A stretch of DNA of 64,000 bases, taken from Calliopsis andreniformis (taxonomy: Eukaryota > Arthropoda > Insecta > Hymenoptera > Andrenidae). Positions within the stretch are counted from its first letter, which is position 1. Every line of letters starts with the position of its first letter. Below are positions 1-12,877 of the stretch, piece after piece. A program made the position numbers and the translations under genes. The notes under the pieces are model-generated. The model saw nothing but the letters and a program-made list of their open reading frames with translations. It searched no databases and was not told where the DNA came from. Location: assembly GCF_051401765.1 (NCBI RefSeq), contig NC_135064.1:20992001-21056000 (forward strand), read 5' to 3'.

Positions 1-122
1 TAATCTTCAAGTCAAAGTATTTATTCAAAATTAGACACTCGTAGCAATATAAAATTTCAACTCGTTTATATTTGGTTATTATAGTGTGTTTAAGAAAAGA
101 AGCCTGTTATATCACTTAACGT

Positions 123-180
123 ATTTCACGTGTTAATCTGTGTATTCGAGAATATCAGTACTGGTATTGACACGTGAAAT
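123..180. promoter_or_regulatory. Inverted pair of CACGTG E-boxes
   Basis: ATTTCACGTGT at 123-133 and its reverse complement ACACGTGAAAT at 170-180 put two palindromic E-boxes 44 bp apart as hairpin arms. Confidence 0.35.
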
Positions 181-893
181 CGGTGTGGAGATTACACGCT
201 TAGAAGCGCGAAAAGTCAGCCACGTTTTCAGCGGCTGTCAAACGAGAAGGTGGATAAAGTTCTAACGAGGATTTAACTAACTTGTCCGCAGGGGTCGCTT
301 GACAATGGGCTTGTCTTCGACCCTCGGCGACCCTCTGAGCAGACGTCGCTCGTCACACTGACAGATTGAGTGATCGCTACTTTTAGCAGGTTCGTCTCAT
401 CCCACGCCTTGTCCCGATGTCACTGAAAACTCGTAATGATTGTACTATACATGTCAACGATTAACTGGCTTATGTTGCAGGAGTAATTGACTTAGTCAAA
501 GTAAGTAGAGACTCTTTTCATTAAACAAGAATCTATGATCTATGCCATGTAAACATATCTACTGGAAAATAATTTTTTTGTGAGGGTAGTTCGTAGAAGT
601 TGCTGAATTTTTACACTTTTTGTGGTCTTATTCAGTGACGCTGGTAATGAGCACTGTCAATTTAAAAAAAAGGTGGAGAAATAATACATAAGTTTAAAAA
701 ATATACAGTAGTAGAAATATGTATTATGGGTACTGTAGTGTTCCAATTAGTAGAACTTATTTTTGTCACAGAGAAAAAATATTAGATAAGCTAATGCCAT
801 TACTGTTATACTACCCACCTATTGAGAAGGGTAGTAACTGTCAGAAAATCTGAAATTCAGTTTTTATATTTTTTAAAAAACTTAAGTACGACT

Positions 894-1041
894 GTAGTAC
901 TAGTTATGCTTAACGAAAAACAGCAACACTACGAGAGTCTGATTTTGTACTAAATAGATAATGCTGCGTATTCTTTTTATCAAGTGTAAAATCGGAGTCT
1001 CTTAGTGTTGCTGTTTTTCGTTGAACATAGCTAGTAGGTAC
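894..1041. repeat. Hairpin repeat with about 57-bp arms
   Basis: Left arm 894-951 and right arm 983-1041 pair over roughly 57 bp with few mismatches; the core AACGAAAAACAGCAACACTA is identical in both arms. The loop is about 31 bp. It directly abuts a second palindrome at 1037-1119. Confidence 0.65.
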
Positions 1042-1119
1042 TACATGTGTTCCATGAGAAATCCCCTGGGAAGCATTAGGGGCAATGCTTTTCAAGAGCC
1101 TTCTTGTGGGACTAGTACT
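1037..1119. repeat. Dispersed palindrome, copy A (about 83 bp)
   Basis: The sequence folds on itself around GCATTAGGGGCAATGC, with arms TCCATGAGAAATCCCCTGGG and TCAAGAGCCTTCTTGTGGGA pairing imperfectly. In reverse orientation it closely resembles the palindrome at 13949-14040. It is followed by ACTAGTACTAG repeats to 1148. Confidence 0.6.
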
Positions 1120-1148
1120 AGACTAGTACTAGAGTAGACTAGTACTAA
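1120..1148. repeat. ACTAGTACTAG short tandem repeat
   Basis: Two to three overlapping copies of the palindromic unit ACTAGTACTA occur here and in the preceding 10 bases; one further copy is at 63911-63921. Confidence 0.5.
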
Positions 1149-4100
1149 AGTTTGCTATGGCATCACATCTGTAAAGACAATCACGCAACAAATTTTATTT
1201 TCATTGTCCTTACCGCAAAGAAAACCTCGTCCTTCGTTTCCCTGTGTTGTCTCATACACAGCACAACCTAAGTTCAAAGAGACAAAAATCGTTTTTCCGA
1301 AAAGCCATCGAAGACACTCCCTTGGCCATGATCCTCGGACGTGTCAAGCGTGCAGGGCGCTATACACGTGCATCTGGCAACGTTTCGACGAGAGATAAGG
1401 AGACCTGGAGCTCGCAGGCTCGTTCCACGGCTCGAGTTTCACGTTTTATAACTCTCGTTACGGGCCCGCGTTATAAACCCTCGAGCACCCGGCCAGTTGG
1501 CAAGCGATAGCTAAAGTAGTCAATGGCGAACGAGCCTCATAGGTGCTAAGGGTATCGGATGAAGCGGATGGACCGGGAGGGTTGGCCCGTGCCCGAAGGA
1601 CGAGCCACGAGAGGGACGAAAAAGGAGGCTGCGGGAGGAAGCTCGGAGGTGAGACGAGCTTTATTGTCAAGTCACGCCGGCATCGTGGCCTATCTCTATC
1701 TGACGCCGTCATCCCCTGTGCGGCTTTCCTCTCCGTGACACCCCCTCGCCCGCGTGACGTAGACGTTGCCCCTTCGATCTGCATGCTCTTGGTACGCGAG
1801 CATCCTGTTGTACGTGCACCATCTCGTTCGTCCACCTTTTGTGCCCAGTATGTCAGTAAATTGTAGATAAACAGTGGCAAGTGGCCTGGGGACGTCCAAG
1901 TATAGGTGCAGCCGAGGATTAACCCTCGGAAGACTTTGAACTACCCTTCGTTCTAGGTGCCGAATCGATTTTCCATGCAATTATGAGAGAGATTGGTATC
2001 GAGTTGTCGTCACAGATAGGTTTGTAGGGAATAACGCGGGTTAGCGAGATTCAGTGGACTGGGAGTGTGAAATAGAATTTCGCTGGGGTAAGAAATGGGG
2101 ATCTTATTAGGAGGCTGTGAGAAGCTTTTTAGTGGCAACTTTTTAAGCACAGGTATAGTGAGAATTGACAATATAATAGGCGATATTTACCTGATTTTTA
2201 TGTGTCGAAAAAACTGTGTTTTCGTTACAACATGGGAAAAATGTTAGGCTGAAGATATTGAAGTCTCTTGTACTATTTACTAAAGTACTCTAACAGATCT
2301 GACAAGAATTTGATAAAATTAGTAAGAGTCGACTTCGTAGGTTTAACAAAGCTGGTCTTACTGTAGTCAAGCTAAATTTGTTAATTTTGCAAAGGTCCAT
2401 AACAGATCTTACAGAAGTCTACCCTGCTTAAATCTACATGTAACATGTACTGTGGATATGTTGATGTTGGTTTGGTGCTGTTCATTTGCAGCTTGCGAAG
2501 CTGGCGTCGTTTCTTTGGGGAGAGTATTGCGGTTGTCAAAATGTTGTTTCGTATGGCTAGTTAGTTGCTGCAAGTCACTTGACAAACAACTGTAGGTATA
2601 TTTGGAGAACCCTGTGTTTGCTTATTTAGTTCTGTTTGGTTTTCTCGAGGATTGGCGAAACGCTGATCTGAGATTCAGAAAGATGTTTCGCTGTTTCTCA
2701 TGTGAGCTTATGGTACAGATTTTGATGAAGTATATGGTGAATTTGATAACTTTTATTGAAGTTTTTCAGTGATTGAGAAAGGAATAGCTTGCCTTGAAGA
2801 TGTGGATCTGAGATAAAGCCACTGTTCTCCTGTGAACACCTTGCTTATTATGTTCTCCATATTCGAATGAAAATATTAAGAAAAAGTAAGGGTTCTTGAG
2901 AGAGTCATAAATGATTCCAGAATATATAATGGAATATAGCGTGTAGAGGATTAAATACCATACTCAGTTTCATCTTTCTTCATTCTCTTTTTCAGTATCG
3001 TGTCTCAGTTGATACAATGTTATACACAATCAGACCATGACATCAGACCACCCATTTGGTAGCATAAACAACGATCTGGAAAGTATAATATGTTCAGTTC
3101 GCGATAACTAATGACTGTGATATCAATTCTCTAGAAGCGAGATTAATGGCTGTAAACAAGACGCAACAAAACAATTCACGCTGATAATCGTTTCGACTTA
3201 CTATAGTCACTACACTGCACTTGGTAACAAAAAAGTCATTGACTTCTTTTAGCGTTACGTTTTCTAACATGAACAGAATTTTCTCATGAGACATGAAAAT
3301 TAGGTATATAAATATTGGCTTGATAATTCTCAATATACCCATACTCAGGTGCTTGACACTAAAAGAGTTAAACTGCACCTAATAACATGAATACGTTCAC
3401 GTTAATCTGGCGCAACTCACCAGCTCTGCAGCAAAGTGTGCGACATCCTTAAGGAGACTCAGATCACCAGCGTCCGTAGTCAGCCGCGGGAAGAACGGAG
3501 CAAGGTGAACGAAATGAAAAGGACAAATCAATCGGTTCTTCTCATTTCGTCTAGCAGCTTTAAGCCAGTGACGTCACGTTTACTCTCACCGCGTACAGAA
3601 GGTGGAGAAAGGGAAGATTTGGCGACGCCAGCATCTTTCACTTCTGATGACGGTGTAGGTTCGCGGTGGTTGATGACGCGGCACATGGGTTATATCCGTA
3701 CCTACATGCAGCCGTGTACGTACGTGTGCACACACGGGCACGGGGTATGTCCACATGCGTGTGTGCAGCGAACACAGAGCCGCACGCGATCCATATTCAC
3801 CGAATAAACGAATGAACGAAACCTGCAGTGGGACGCGGAACTAAGGAGATCACGAAGACGACCACCTTGACCTAGTCTTTCGGTCGACCGATCGAGGATC
3901 CACGCTGAATGGTCATGTCGAACGCAACTGACACAGCGCAGACGTTTGTGAACGACTTTGGTCGCCCGCGCGACGTCTTAATACTTCTTTCGACGACAGT
4001 TCGTCGACCGTGGCCCATGTTTTATTCAAAATTTTCACGTGCGTGGGACTTGGCGAATCTCGAGTATGTAGGATGGTAGTATGGTAGAGTCGACAGATTC

Positions 4101-6342
4101 TACATTGATGGAGAATTGCCATCTTCTCTTCTTGTTTTATGAGGAGTCGTGTTGCACTCGCAGAACGTGCGTTATGTTAATGGAGGTAGTGTAATGACCC
4201 TGAAGAAGGCCACCCTGACCCAGTCGGACAGTTGGGTCGTCAAACAGAATCGATACTCGCTAATCAGATCAAACCTCCCTTCCCCGTTTCTACCGGATGA
4301 CCGCGTATACAACCCTCAATCGTGTTCGTGAAGACTTTACATACGAAGTCCTCTTAACGTTCATTTCTTGGTATGAATGTGGGGCTTTCTTCCTTTTTGG
4401 GGTCGTTGGAACCTTCTTGTAACGTCAGTTGCAGTAATGGTTACCTGGATTAGAATGACCATAAGCAAACTTGTAACGAGGGGGTAGGGGTCATGGAATA
4501 ATCTTTTTATAAAATTATATTTTTACTATTTGTTAGGACTGCGTTAAGGTTTTGCGAGGCCCAGGCTTGAACAGTGATTCTATACTATGTATAATCAATG
4601 TCTTGATGTTCCCTTATCGATTCATTTCCTGACATTCCCACTGAAAATAGCACAGAATAGTATCATAGGTAATCAACGTAATAGGCAACAAATCTCCATA
4701 AAGCACAGAAGCAATACAGTATAATGTATTGTTCCCAGAGAACAGAATGGAACGAACGAATATCGTTTCCTTTTACTTCGATCGATATTTTTTCCTTCGT
4801 TCCTTGTCCTTCGTCCTCGCGTGAAACATACGCTGGACCTTACGGCCGTCTTCCGCCACCGTAAAGGGGACGAGGGGACTAGTTCCTTCCTAGGCGTATA
4901 CGAACTGTGATTTAGTGAGATCCGATCAGCGAGTGGAGACCAGAGACCGATCAGCTGGCCCATAAATATTAGGTGTTTTTTTTACACGCACACACGTGGA
5001 CGTGTGGGACACCCGATCCTCCTCTTTTCCTTTTCCTGCTACCCGAATGTGACCTTTGACCACGCCAGTTAAAAGCTTCACGATCTCGATCTTCCTCTCT
5101 CAAATTTCTTTCGTCTCCATGGAACGTTGCAAATTCGATCTTCCCTTTCTTTCACTCGATTCCTTTCGAACTTCAAATTAATCTTGCCAAACTTTAGATT
5201 TCTTTGGTAAATTCAACTTCGACTTCTCCAGCTTCTTGTAGATATTCCTCCATGGATGGTTACTTGTCGATTCGAATAAATCAAGATTGCAAGCTAGAAA
5301 AGAATCTTCAAGCTCGAAGTATACACTACTTGTACAATTTTCCTCATTCCTCATAGAATCACCGTCTAATTATAAACATCTTTGAAAAATCGCTTGGAAA
5401 GGACTCGAGACAATATTTCACACTTACCACCGAATTCTCGAGTCTCCAGCTCGGGGGAAGTGCATCCCTGGATCCTTAAAATACGAAAGAATAGAAGCGA
5501 GGAGGTAAGCCTGGATAATTTAAGCGCGAAGCAGCGAGCGGGAACGCGAGACAGCCTGGAAGATTGTCGTTTAATTCCTCGAAGTTCCAAGCGTCCCCGG
5601 AGCTCTCGGCTATTTACCAATTATAGTTATTGCAGGGTGGTCGGCAAATGAGGGACACGGGGAGGAGGAGGGATGGAACGAGATGGTGGTAATAGGTGGC
5701 CCGTTTCCGAGGCGCTAGCTTAACTACACTTTTATAGCGCTTCTCGACTTTAAACGGATAATTTTTATCCGCTAAGCTCCCGACGTTGGATTCCACCCCC
5801 GACCGACTGTGCCGTCACGGGGAACGGAGGGGGTAGCCGTACCGCCCTCGATGTCCCAGGCGACCCCTCATAAAATTAAGTCAAACAGCTACGGGGTGCC
5901 GGCACTCGTTTTTCCCCGTTCCTGTTAAGAGGAACACCGACGCGGTCGCTGCTGGTTGCGCCGACTAGAAAGAAGGGGGCGAGACTTCAATTGCTCCGGG
6001 GGTGACGTTCACGACGCCCCCGTGGAAAGTCGCTCTCGCACGGCTGCTAGGAATTATGAATTTCTGCCTGGCGAAAGTTCCGCGTTCTTAAATAACGTCT
6101 AAATAAAATTGTGAGAAATCGGGGAGGATTGGTTCGTGTTTGAATTAGAGAATATTTCTTTGCTGTAAGCTCGATTAGTTGTACCTGCTATGCAGAGCTG
6201 GTAAGGCTGCACCAGAAACACATTTTGACATAGTAGTAATTTTCTGTATATGGGGGATATGTTGATTCGGTTAGTAATTATGATTAGTTTGGCCTATGAT
6301 ATGACACTGTTGATAGAAAAACTCTGTTTGGGTGAGGGGTAT

Positions 6343-6402
6343 ATTATACTAGAATGTTAGTAGAATACTCCCTAGAATATTACTAGAATATTACTAGAAT
6401 AT
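6343..6402. repeat. Minisatellite of about 12-18 bp units (TTACTAGAATA)
   Basis: Repeated TACTAGAATATTACTAGAAT-like units occur four to five times with slippage, in AT-rich DNA. Confidence 0.5.
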
Positions 6403-7091
6403 TCTCTCCTTTTTTGAGGATAACAATATAAAGGATATTAAGGATACCAATTTCCAATCCCTGATTCAAAGTAAAAAGACCTCATTCTCTATACAAAGCT
6501 TCACAAATTCCCAACCTTGTAAATAGAAGAAATTTTACCATCACAAATTCCTCGAAAATTAGCGAACCTTTTCCTTTCGGCAAAATCCAACCGTTTCACC
6601 CGAGACCGAAGTTAACCGAAGAAAAAAAGGGGGGAAATGATTTCGAAGGAAAAAAAAAAGGGTTTCCGACATCGATTTTCAACCCTTGAGCCCCAGTGAA
6701 CCCCGAGCCGCTGGCTCGCGTGGGGATGCAATGCGAAAGTTCTTCCCCGTTCGGTAAAATGGAATTACTTTTATCGTCGTGGCAGACGACGATTCGATTC
6801 ACGGTCGTTCATGCGAGTCACAGAGCCAGGGAGGACCGACGCTACCTCGACGCGTTCCGCTAAAGGCAGATTTGATCGTGTTTTCCGGCATTACGCGGTG
6901 CAACTCCTTCTCGGGTCTCTTCCTCCTCGCGCATCAATCACCAGTCATCAGCGTGATTGACGAGTGATATCGTTAACGGTTTTAAGACCCTCCCCTTGGA
7001 GGCGCGTGCGATCCGCCAGATGATCTTGTTAAGTGTCACCCTCGCGATACTTTAACCACTGGTTCCACTGTGGTCTCGTATGATCAAGACA

Positions 7092-7182
7092 GTGGTCCAT
7101 TGAATATGGTTACGTCGATCTGTGATAGTGTAGCTTTGTGCGTGGTCCATTGAATGTGGTTACGTCGTTCTGTGACAGTGTA
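7092..7182. repeat. Tandem duplication, two ~41-bp copies, period 50 bp
   Basis: GTGGTCCATTGAATATGGTT at 7092 recurs as GTGGTCCATTGAATGTGGTT at 7142, followed in both by ACGTCG.TCTGTGA.AGTGTA. The copies differ at only a few bases. Confidence 0.7.
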
Positions 7183-7585
7183 CGATACTGGTTTATTTGT
7201 TTAAATAATGTCGAGTTTGAGGGCGAGGTATTTGATTCTTAACTTGGATGGTGTTAGTACTGTCACATATTGTATGATAGTAGAATCACTGCAATTCTTT
7301 TATCCATAATAGTATATAGAAAGTTATCACATTTTCAGTAATAAATTATTACTGTGTAGAAGTAACTCACTGATATTTTATACAATAAGTATTAAAAGTG
7401 AGATGGTATAAATGCTGTGAGTTTATCATACTACTTCAGGACCAATATGAGAAACTCGACTGAATTAAGGTGAGTGATTTATTGTAGGGTTTATTTTGAT
7501 TTATTATTATATGATTTGGTCAATATTTTGAGTAGTCTGCGAATTTTTGTACATTTATAGGCAATTATATTTTAAATTATAGGCA

Positions 7586-7637
7586 TCGATATGCTGAAAA
7601 GTAGGTTCCATTCGATATGCTAAAAGTTAGGTTCCAT
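7586..7637. repeat. 26-bp direct tandem repeat, two copies
   Basis: Units 7586-7611 and 7612-7637 begin TCGATATGCT and end AGGTTCCAT; they differ by two bases plus a shifted G. Confidence 0.7.
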
Positions 7638-9046
7638 TTTTGTAACTGAATCGGAGAGCTGAAGAATAGTACAACTCCAAAATTAGCCATCTTCAAATAA
7701 TCTATTCTAAGCATAATAGAATGCATAAAACTCCACGTTGGAATCAAATATCTGAAAATATAGTTTTTGGATTTATACTGTCCTTCAATTCATAAATTCA
7801 ATTCTGTTTCAGAAAATAGGGATTTGTATAAACCTCGAGAGTCCAATTACCTACACATAACATTGCTTCTTGTTTTATATTCAATGAGTAAAAAGACAGA
7901 ATTTCTTCCAACTACAAGCTGTAGTCGATATACCACATAAAATTCTAGATAAATTCCTCAAAGTAAGTCCTGACACATAACTATAATGACAAACGACAGC
8001 AAACTCTCAAAAAACAGAAGCAACTCCTAACAGGAGACCAACACCCACCACCTATCACATTCGCCATTTCATTTCCCTTAATAAGAAATCTTTAGCAATT
8101 TCCCTAGCATCCCCCACCCTCGATCCAAAAATCCAGCAATGGTCCTCGATCAGTGACAGTGTATCACAGTTCCAGGCCGTGGAGCAACGAAGTAATTCCC
8201 GAGTGGAATGACCGAATTTGAAGCGTGGGAGGACCATATTCTCGCGGAGAGGCGCCACGGAACACGTTGCTCTCCGGAGCGGGAGGGTGACCGCGGGGGA
8301 GGTGACCAGGGGGTTGCAGTTCTCGCGCCGTCGCTCTCCATGAGGTTCCCATGGCACGGGGAATACCTATCCAGTTGTAGGGTCGGCCTCGTACTCCTCG
8401 TTGGAATCGAGGCGCTCGCCACCCCTGTGGCCCCGCCTACTCACGATACAACCTTCAACCCTCGCACACCCCCAATGGCCAGTTATTATTATTATTGCAC
8501 CGGCGCTGAGCCACCGCCTCGCGTCCTTTCCACCTCTCTGGAGACAGAGAGAGAACGGTCTGGCACGCGGAGTCACGTCGAAGTCACTCTGTACGTCTTT
8601 TTGTAGGATTGCACGGGGGTGTAGTAAAACCCTGGCCCGTGTAAACATACGACGGTGCTTGGCTTTATCTCGGCAGCACGTGTCGGATGCATCGTAGACC
8701 TTGCAGAGCGCGGTAGACTTGCTGAGTGGCTGGAAGTTACAGAGAGCGTCCTGGAAACGGGTCACTTGACTTTAAAGCCTGAATTTGCTTGCTTCGGGGT
8801 AATGGGGAGTGGTAGAAAAGCATGGTTGAAGGAAAATTTGAAAGCCTTCGTGTTAATTGGTTGGTAATGTTACTCTCTTTTATGCGATTTTGAGTATTTA
8901 ATTTGCACTGCTGGTTTCGTCTTGAGTTTTAGGTTTTTTACCCAGTGACTATGGGAAGAACTAAAATATAACTGTTTAAAAATAATTGAAATTGATATTT
9001 GGAGGATTTAAAATTTTTAAAAGAACTATATTCAATTTTTGTAAGC

Positions 9047-9360
9047 TATACTATGCAAGTTTTTTGAAATTACTAGGTACTTGTATCCATTTTCAAGAAT
9101 TCGTAGATTTTAGGTGGAAGTAGAATTAGGACATGGTAGGTCAGCCAAGAGTCTCATACTATACTATATGAAACTACTAGATGATTTATGTCTACTAGAT
9201 GATCTAATTGAACATATATCAAAATTAGATGATATCTGTTCTATGTAGTATTGAACTCTTGTCTGAACTATACTGTCCTAATTCTACTGGCTCCTGAAAT
9301 CTATGAATTCTTGAGAATGAATACGAGTGACTAGTAATTTCAAGATATTTATGCAATATA
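9047..9360. repeat. Long fold-back palindrome, about 314 bp
   Basis: The left arm (about 9047-9170) and right arm (about 9235-9360) are imperfect reverse complements over more than 110 bp, including GAAATTACTAG, AAGAATTC.TAGATTT and GTAGAATTAGGACA in both when read in the same sense. The loop holds TAGATGAT repeats. No ORF of note. This is probably a MITE or fold-back element whose ends I cannot fix, as no clear target duplication is visible. Confidence 0.65.
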
Positions 9361-12114
9361 CCTCACGAAAATAGAATGTATGCGTTTGTTGCAAATGAAA
9401 ATTTGAAATCCCGACAATTTTAGTTTCATCAGAAGATTCCATCTCGTTTTCTGGTTACGATACCGCTCAATTTTGAGATTAGACGAGAGTGGAAGGGGTT
9501 CGTGGGCATTTCACGCTCGTGGTTGCGACGAACTGACTTCACCCGCGGGTTCCGAGCCGTCCGAGGGTTAAATGTCTCGGCAATGATTTACAGGAACGAG
9601 AAGAGAAAGATACGAATCTATCTCTCGTGCATTCATCAGCTTGATAGACAGGAAGTGGCCGCCGCGTATCCGCGATTGCGTAATGGAAACAATCAACTGA
9701 ATTGCGATTTAATGTCTCCTTTTTTAGAGATATTTTAAACATTAACATTATCTCTTAATTTCTTTCGTATTGGACGAAATTCGTCATAAGAGAAAACTTG
9801 AAGGAAGAGAATCAGTATTAGTTAGGTATTACAAAAGATGGTATTTATTAAAGAAATTTTACTAACTGTAAGAATTGAGAAATAACTGAAATATGTCAAA
9901 AAATGTTTACTTTCACTAGCAATCGCAAAAATCTGAGGCGCAGCGAAGTCAGAACGGCACAGGCTGTGGAACATCTGCACGACACACGCAGGGACAATAT
10001 GGACCACGGTCCTCTTTAGCATTTTTATGCGAGCTGCTGCTGACATTTTATTTTATTATATAGCTAGGCGGCTGCCCATCGTCCATCCTCCAGAAGGATT
10101 CATAAGTCAAGTCCTACACAACTTCAGCGCGAGCTAGCTGCGCCCATTTCTTCACTGCGCCTTACAACTGCCGATACGGGGGTTCAATTATTGAGGCACT
10201 GGTATGTCAAAAGCAAAGAATTAATTACTATTACATATTTTTTAAAATAGGCAATAAGTAGGACATTTTCTTGGCATTAGTCAATATTAAGTGTTTATAT
10301 GTATTTGTAATATTAATAGAAGGGAACCTTGATAGTAAGGGTACCTTGGTACTAAGAGGGTTAATAGTCAGGGCAAGCATAGTAGACCTTATTTCGTAAC
10401 GACCTAATTATTTCGTGCATGGACGTTGCCATGGAATCTCGCTGGAACTAAAGTGTTCAGTATTTGACACTCAAGACTGTCAAAGTTCAGCTACTATCTA
10501 CATCGCGCAAAAGGTTCAAAAAAATTCCTATACACCTCATCCTCAGTCCATCTCCTTCCTCCACTATCATACCACAAACTTTCCCTGAACCAGCCTCCTC
10601 AAACAGGCAGCTCAACGCCTACACAGATACCCACGCTAAAAGACTCGTCACCCACGACCAACCCACCCAGCCACCCTCGATCAAAGATGCAGGTACGATT
10701 ATCGCGCGATAATCTCTGTAAACATCGCAGCGGCCTCGTGGGTCCGTCTTGCGAACGACAGGGAATCGCGGTCGTGTCGTCGTTTTTATGCTAATGAGGA
10801 CGTTCCTCGACGCTCGAATCGGCAGTTCGTAGATCGCAGCCGGTACCAAAGCTTCTCTTTCCTCCCTCCTCGAGCGTCCACTACCACTTTCTTCCTGCGT
10901 CCTTCGAGGGGATGGCCGATGCGGCGATCGCGCAATAATACTAAAAAGATAAAACCTCGGGGAGGGAAGGGGCGAACGGGGTGTCCACCCTTCGATGAAC
11001 ACGGTCGGCTATTGCTTCGAGGCTAGGTGGCCCATAAGCTACCGACCTTACGTAGATGGACAGTAGGGGGCCAGCTTCTCTCTCTCCCTCTCCAACCCTC
11101 CCTTTTCCCTCGTCCCATCTCCTTTTCTCTCCTCGTCTCGGGCACACAGATGCACACGTACGCGCCACACGCGAGCGTTCGCACAATGGCCGAAGAGTAC
11201 GACCCCGAAGCGAGGTTTGTGTGCTGCGCTAATAATGGGCGGGTGAGCCGATCAGCCAGTTGACCGTGACTAGATAAAAAATACTGCCTGACAGCCGACC
11301 ACCCTCTCTTTTTCGCCCCCGTCGACCCTCGACCCCTGAGCCACGCACACGCAGGGCAGCGCGAGCAACAAACTACTCCTCGGGACGCGTTGTCATGCTA
11401 ATCGAGTGCAAGTCCACGGGACACTGGATAGCCTCTGTAGGGTAGTTTACGCGGAATCGCTGGAAGAAAGCTGCTAGGGATGCTCTCGTAAATTCCAGCG
11501 GCGATCGTCGGTTCCATTGGCGGCGGCTCGTATCGCTTGTCCACACGTGTAACGTTACTGGCTGTCGTTCGCGTTTCGCAAGACGATTGCCAGGAGAATG
11601 TTAGGATCGCCTGGGACACGTGTACGCAGACGTTTGCAAATAATTATCTGCTTGTTCGTGGCGGGGGTCTGTTCCTTTGACTTCGACATTTTTGCAATAA
11701 TCTGCGGGGATTAGTAGACTGTTGATCTTTATACATTTATGTGGAAGAGGACAGTATCTAGATATATTGTATGAAAATGTATAAAATATGGGAAGTTGAA
11801 TATGCTTTATAGTTTATAGTACGTGTTGACAAGTATGAGAATGGTCTAAGTGAGAAATCCCTTTTAATATTGATAAAAGCGTTTCGTTTTTGGTTCTCTC
11901 ATCTCATTAACGAGCTCAAGAATTTGATGTCATTGATTAAAGGACATGATGAATTCTCAGGCGATCGATCAAGCATCTGAAGGAATATACGCGAAGAAAG
12001 TGGATGTACGAGGAGCCGTGGTTAGACGAGGTGGAATAATAACGGTCTGGGTTCGTAGTTCGGGATATATCAATGGGATTCAATATCGAAATGATCCGAT
12101 AGCCGTGTGTAAGC

Positions 12115-12128
12115 ATGCGTGCACGCAT
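12115..12128. promoter_or_regulatory. Perfect 14-bp palindrome ATGCGTGCACGCAT
   Basis: A perfect dyad with two back-to-back GCGTG words (the bHLH-PAS core) within a small GC-rich patch. Function unknown. Confidence 0.3.
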
Positions 12129-12732
12129 CGGGGTCTCGTGTGCGAGGGATCTCCGTGTACATAAGTTACATATATGTAGCGGCCATAAAGATAGCGCGTA
12201 TCAGATAGCGTAGTCTACTGAAAGGGAAATGGAGAGACAGTCCTTTTCTTCTGTGCCTTCTACTGGCGTACATCCAAAGGGCATTCCCACTGGCCGTTTT
12301 GTTTTTTCGTAATTCGCTCGTGGTATAGCACTTGTGAGACAAGTTGAACTTCATCCAAAAAGGGTACTGCGTGTCAAATAAGGACCTACATGAATGATAG
12401 AAGCTAGACAGGTTTAGTCATTTGATAATGACATCGTATAAGTTTTTACAAAATTTTAAACAGTTCAATTTTTATTATCTATTTCAGAGGTGGCCATTGA
12501 AATTTCATCACCATACAAATATCAATACTTTTGGTTTAACCATCTTACGTAGGAAGTAATTAGATAATCGCCTGTGTTGCTTGTCATTAAGGATCTAATT
12601 CCCTTTTTCTACTTCAAATTTTGATTTGTTTAATAATTTAGGTATATTTAGGTATTGCGTTTATATATACTTACATTCACATTTTTACTTTTTTACCAAA
12701 GATCGAATTTTTTATTCGTGACATTATATAGA

Positions 12733-12877
12733 AGGGTGACCTCTCATGTAGTACCTACAGTGAAGTAGATGATGATTATATATAATCAGACACGCGTTCC
12801 ATGCAGCTTGTAACTTGTAGGGTGACCTCTCACACATAATACAATGAAGTAGATAATGGCTATGTATAGTCAGACAA
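12733..12877. repeat. Tandem duplication with 86-bp period
   Basis: AGGGTGACCTCTCA at 12733 recurs at 12819; both are followed by a region ending in CAATGAAGTAGAT-like and AATCAGACA-like sequence. The second copy is shorter and diverged. Confidence 0.6.

Larger units (their letters stand above)
1..9046. other. Gene-free stretch: AT-rich DNA with GC-rich islands
   Basis: Apart from the repeats listed separately, this stretch alternates between AT-rich spacers and GC-rich islands at about 1200-1960, 3420-4000, 5380-6070 and 8150-8770. In the islands several frames stay open on both strands because stop codons are rare; none reads like a known protein. About 3700-3770 is an alternating ACGT/GTGCAC tract. 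Splice-like signals occur (for example a GTGAGT donor on the minus strand at 3413-3420 and an acceptor/donor pair on the minus strand around 5425-5480), but no supported gene follows from them. Confidence 0.5.

Noticed and set aside
1458..1880. 140-codon minus-strand ORF
   Set aside because: The GC-rich island is open on both strands, with no homology-like motifs.
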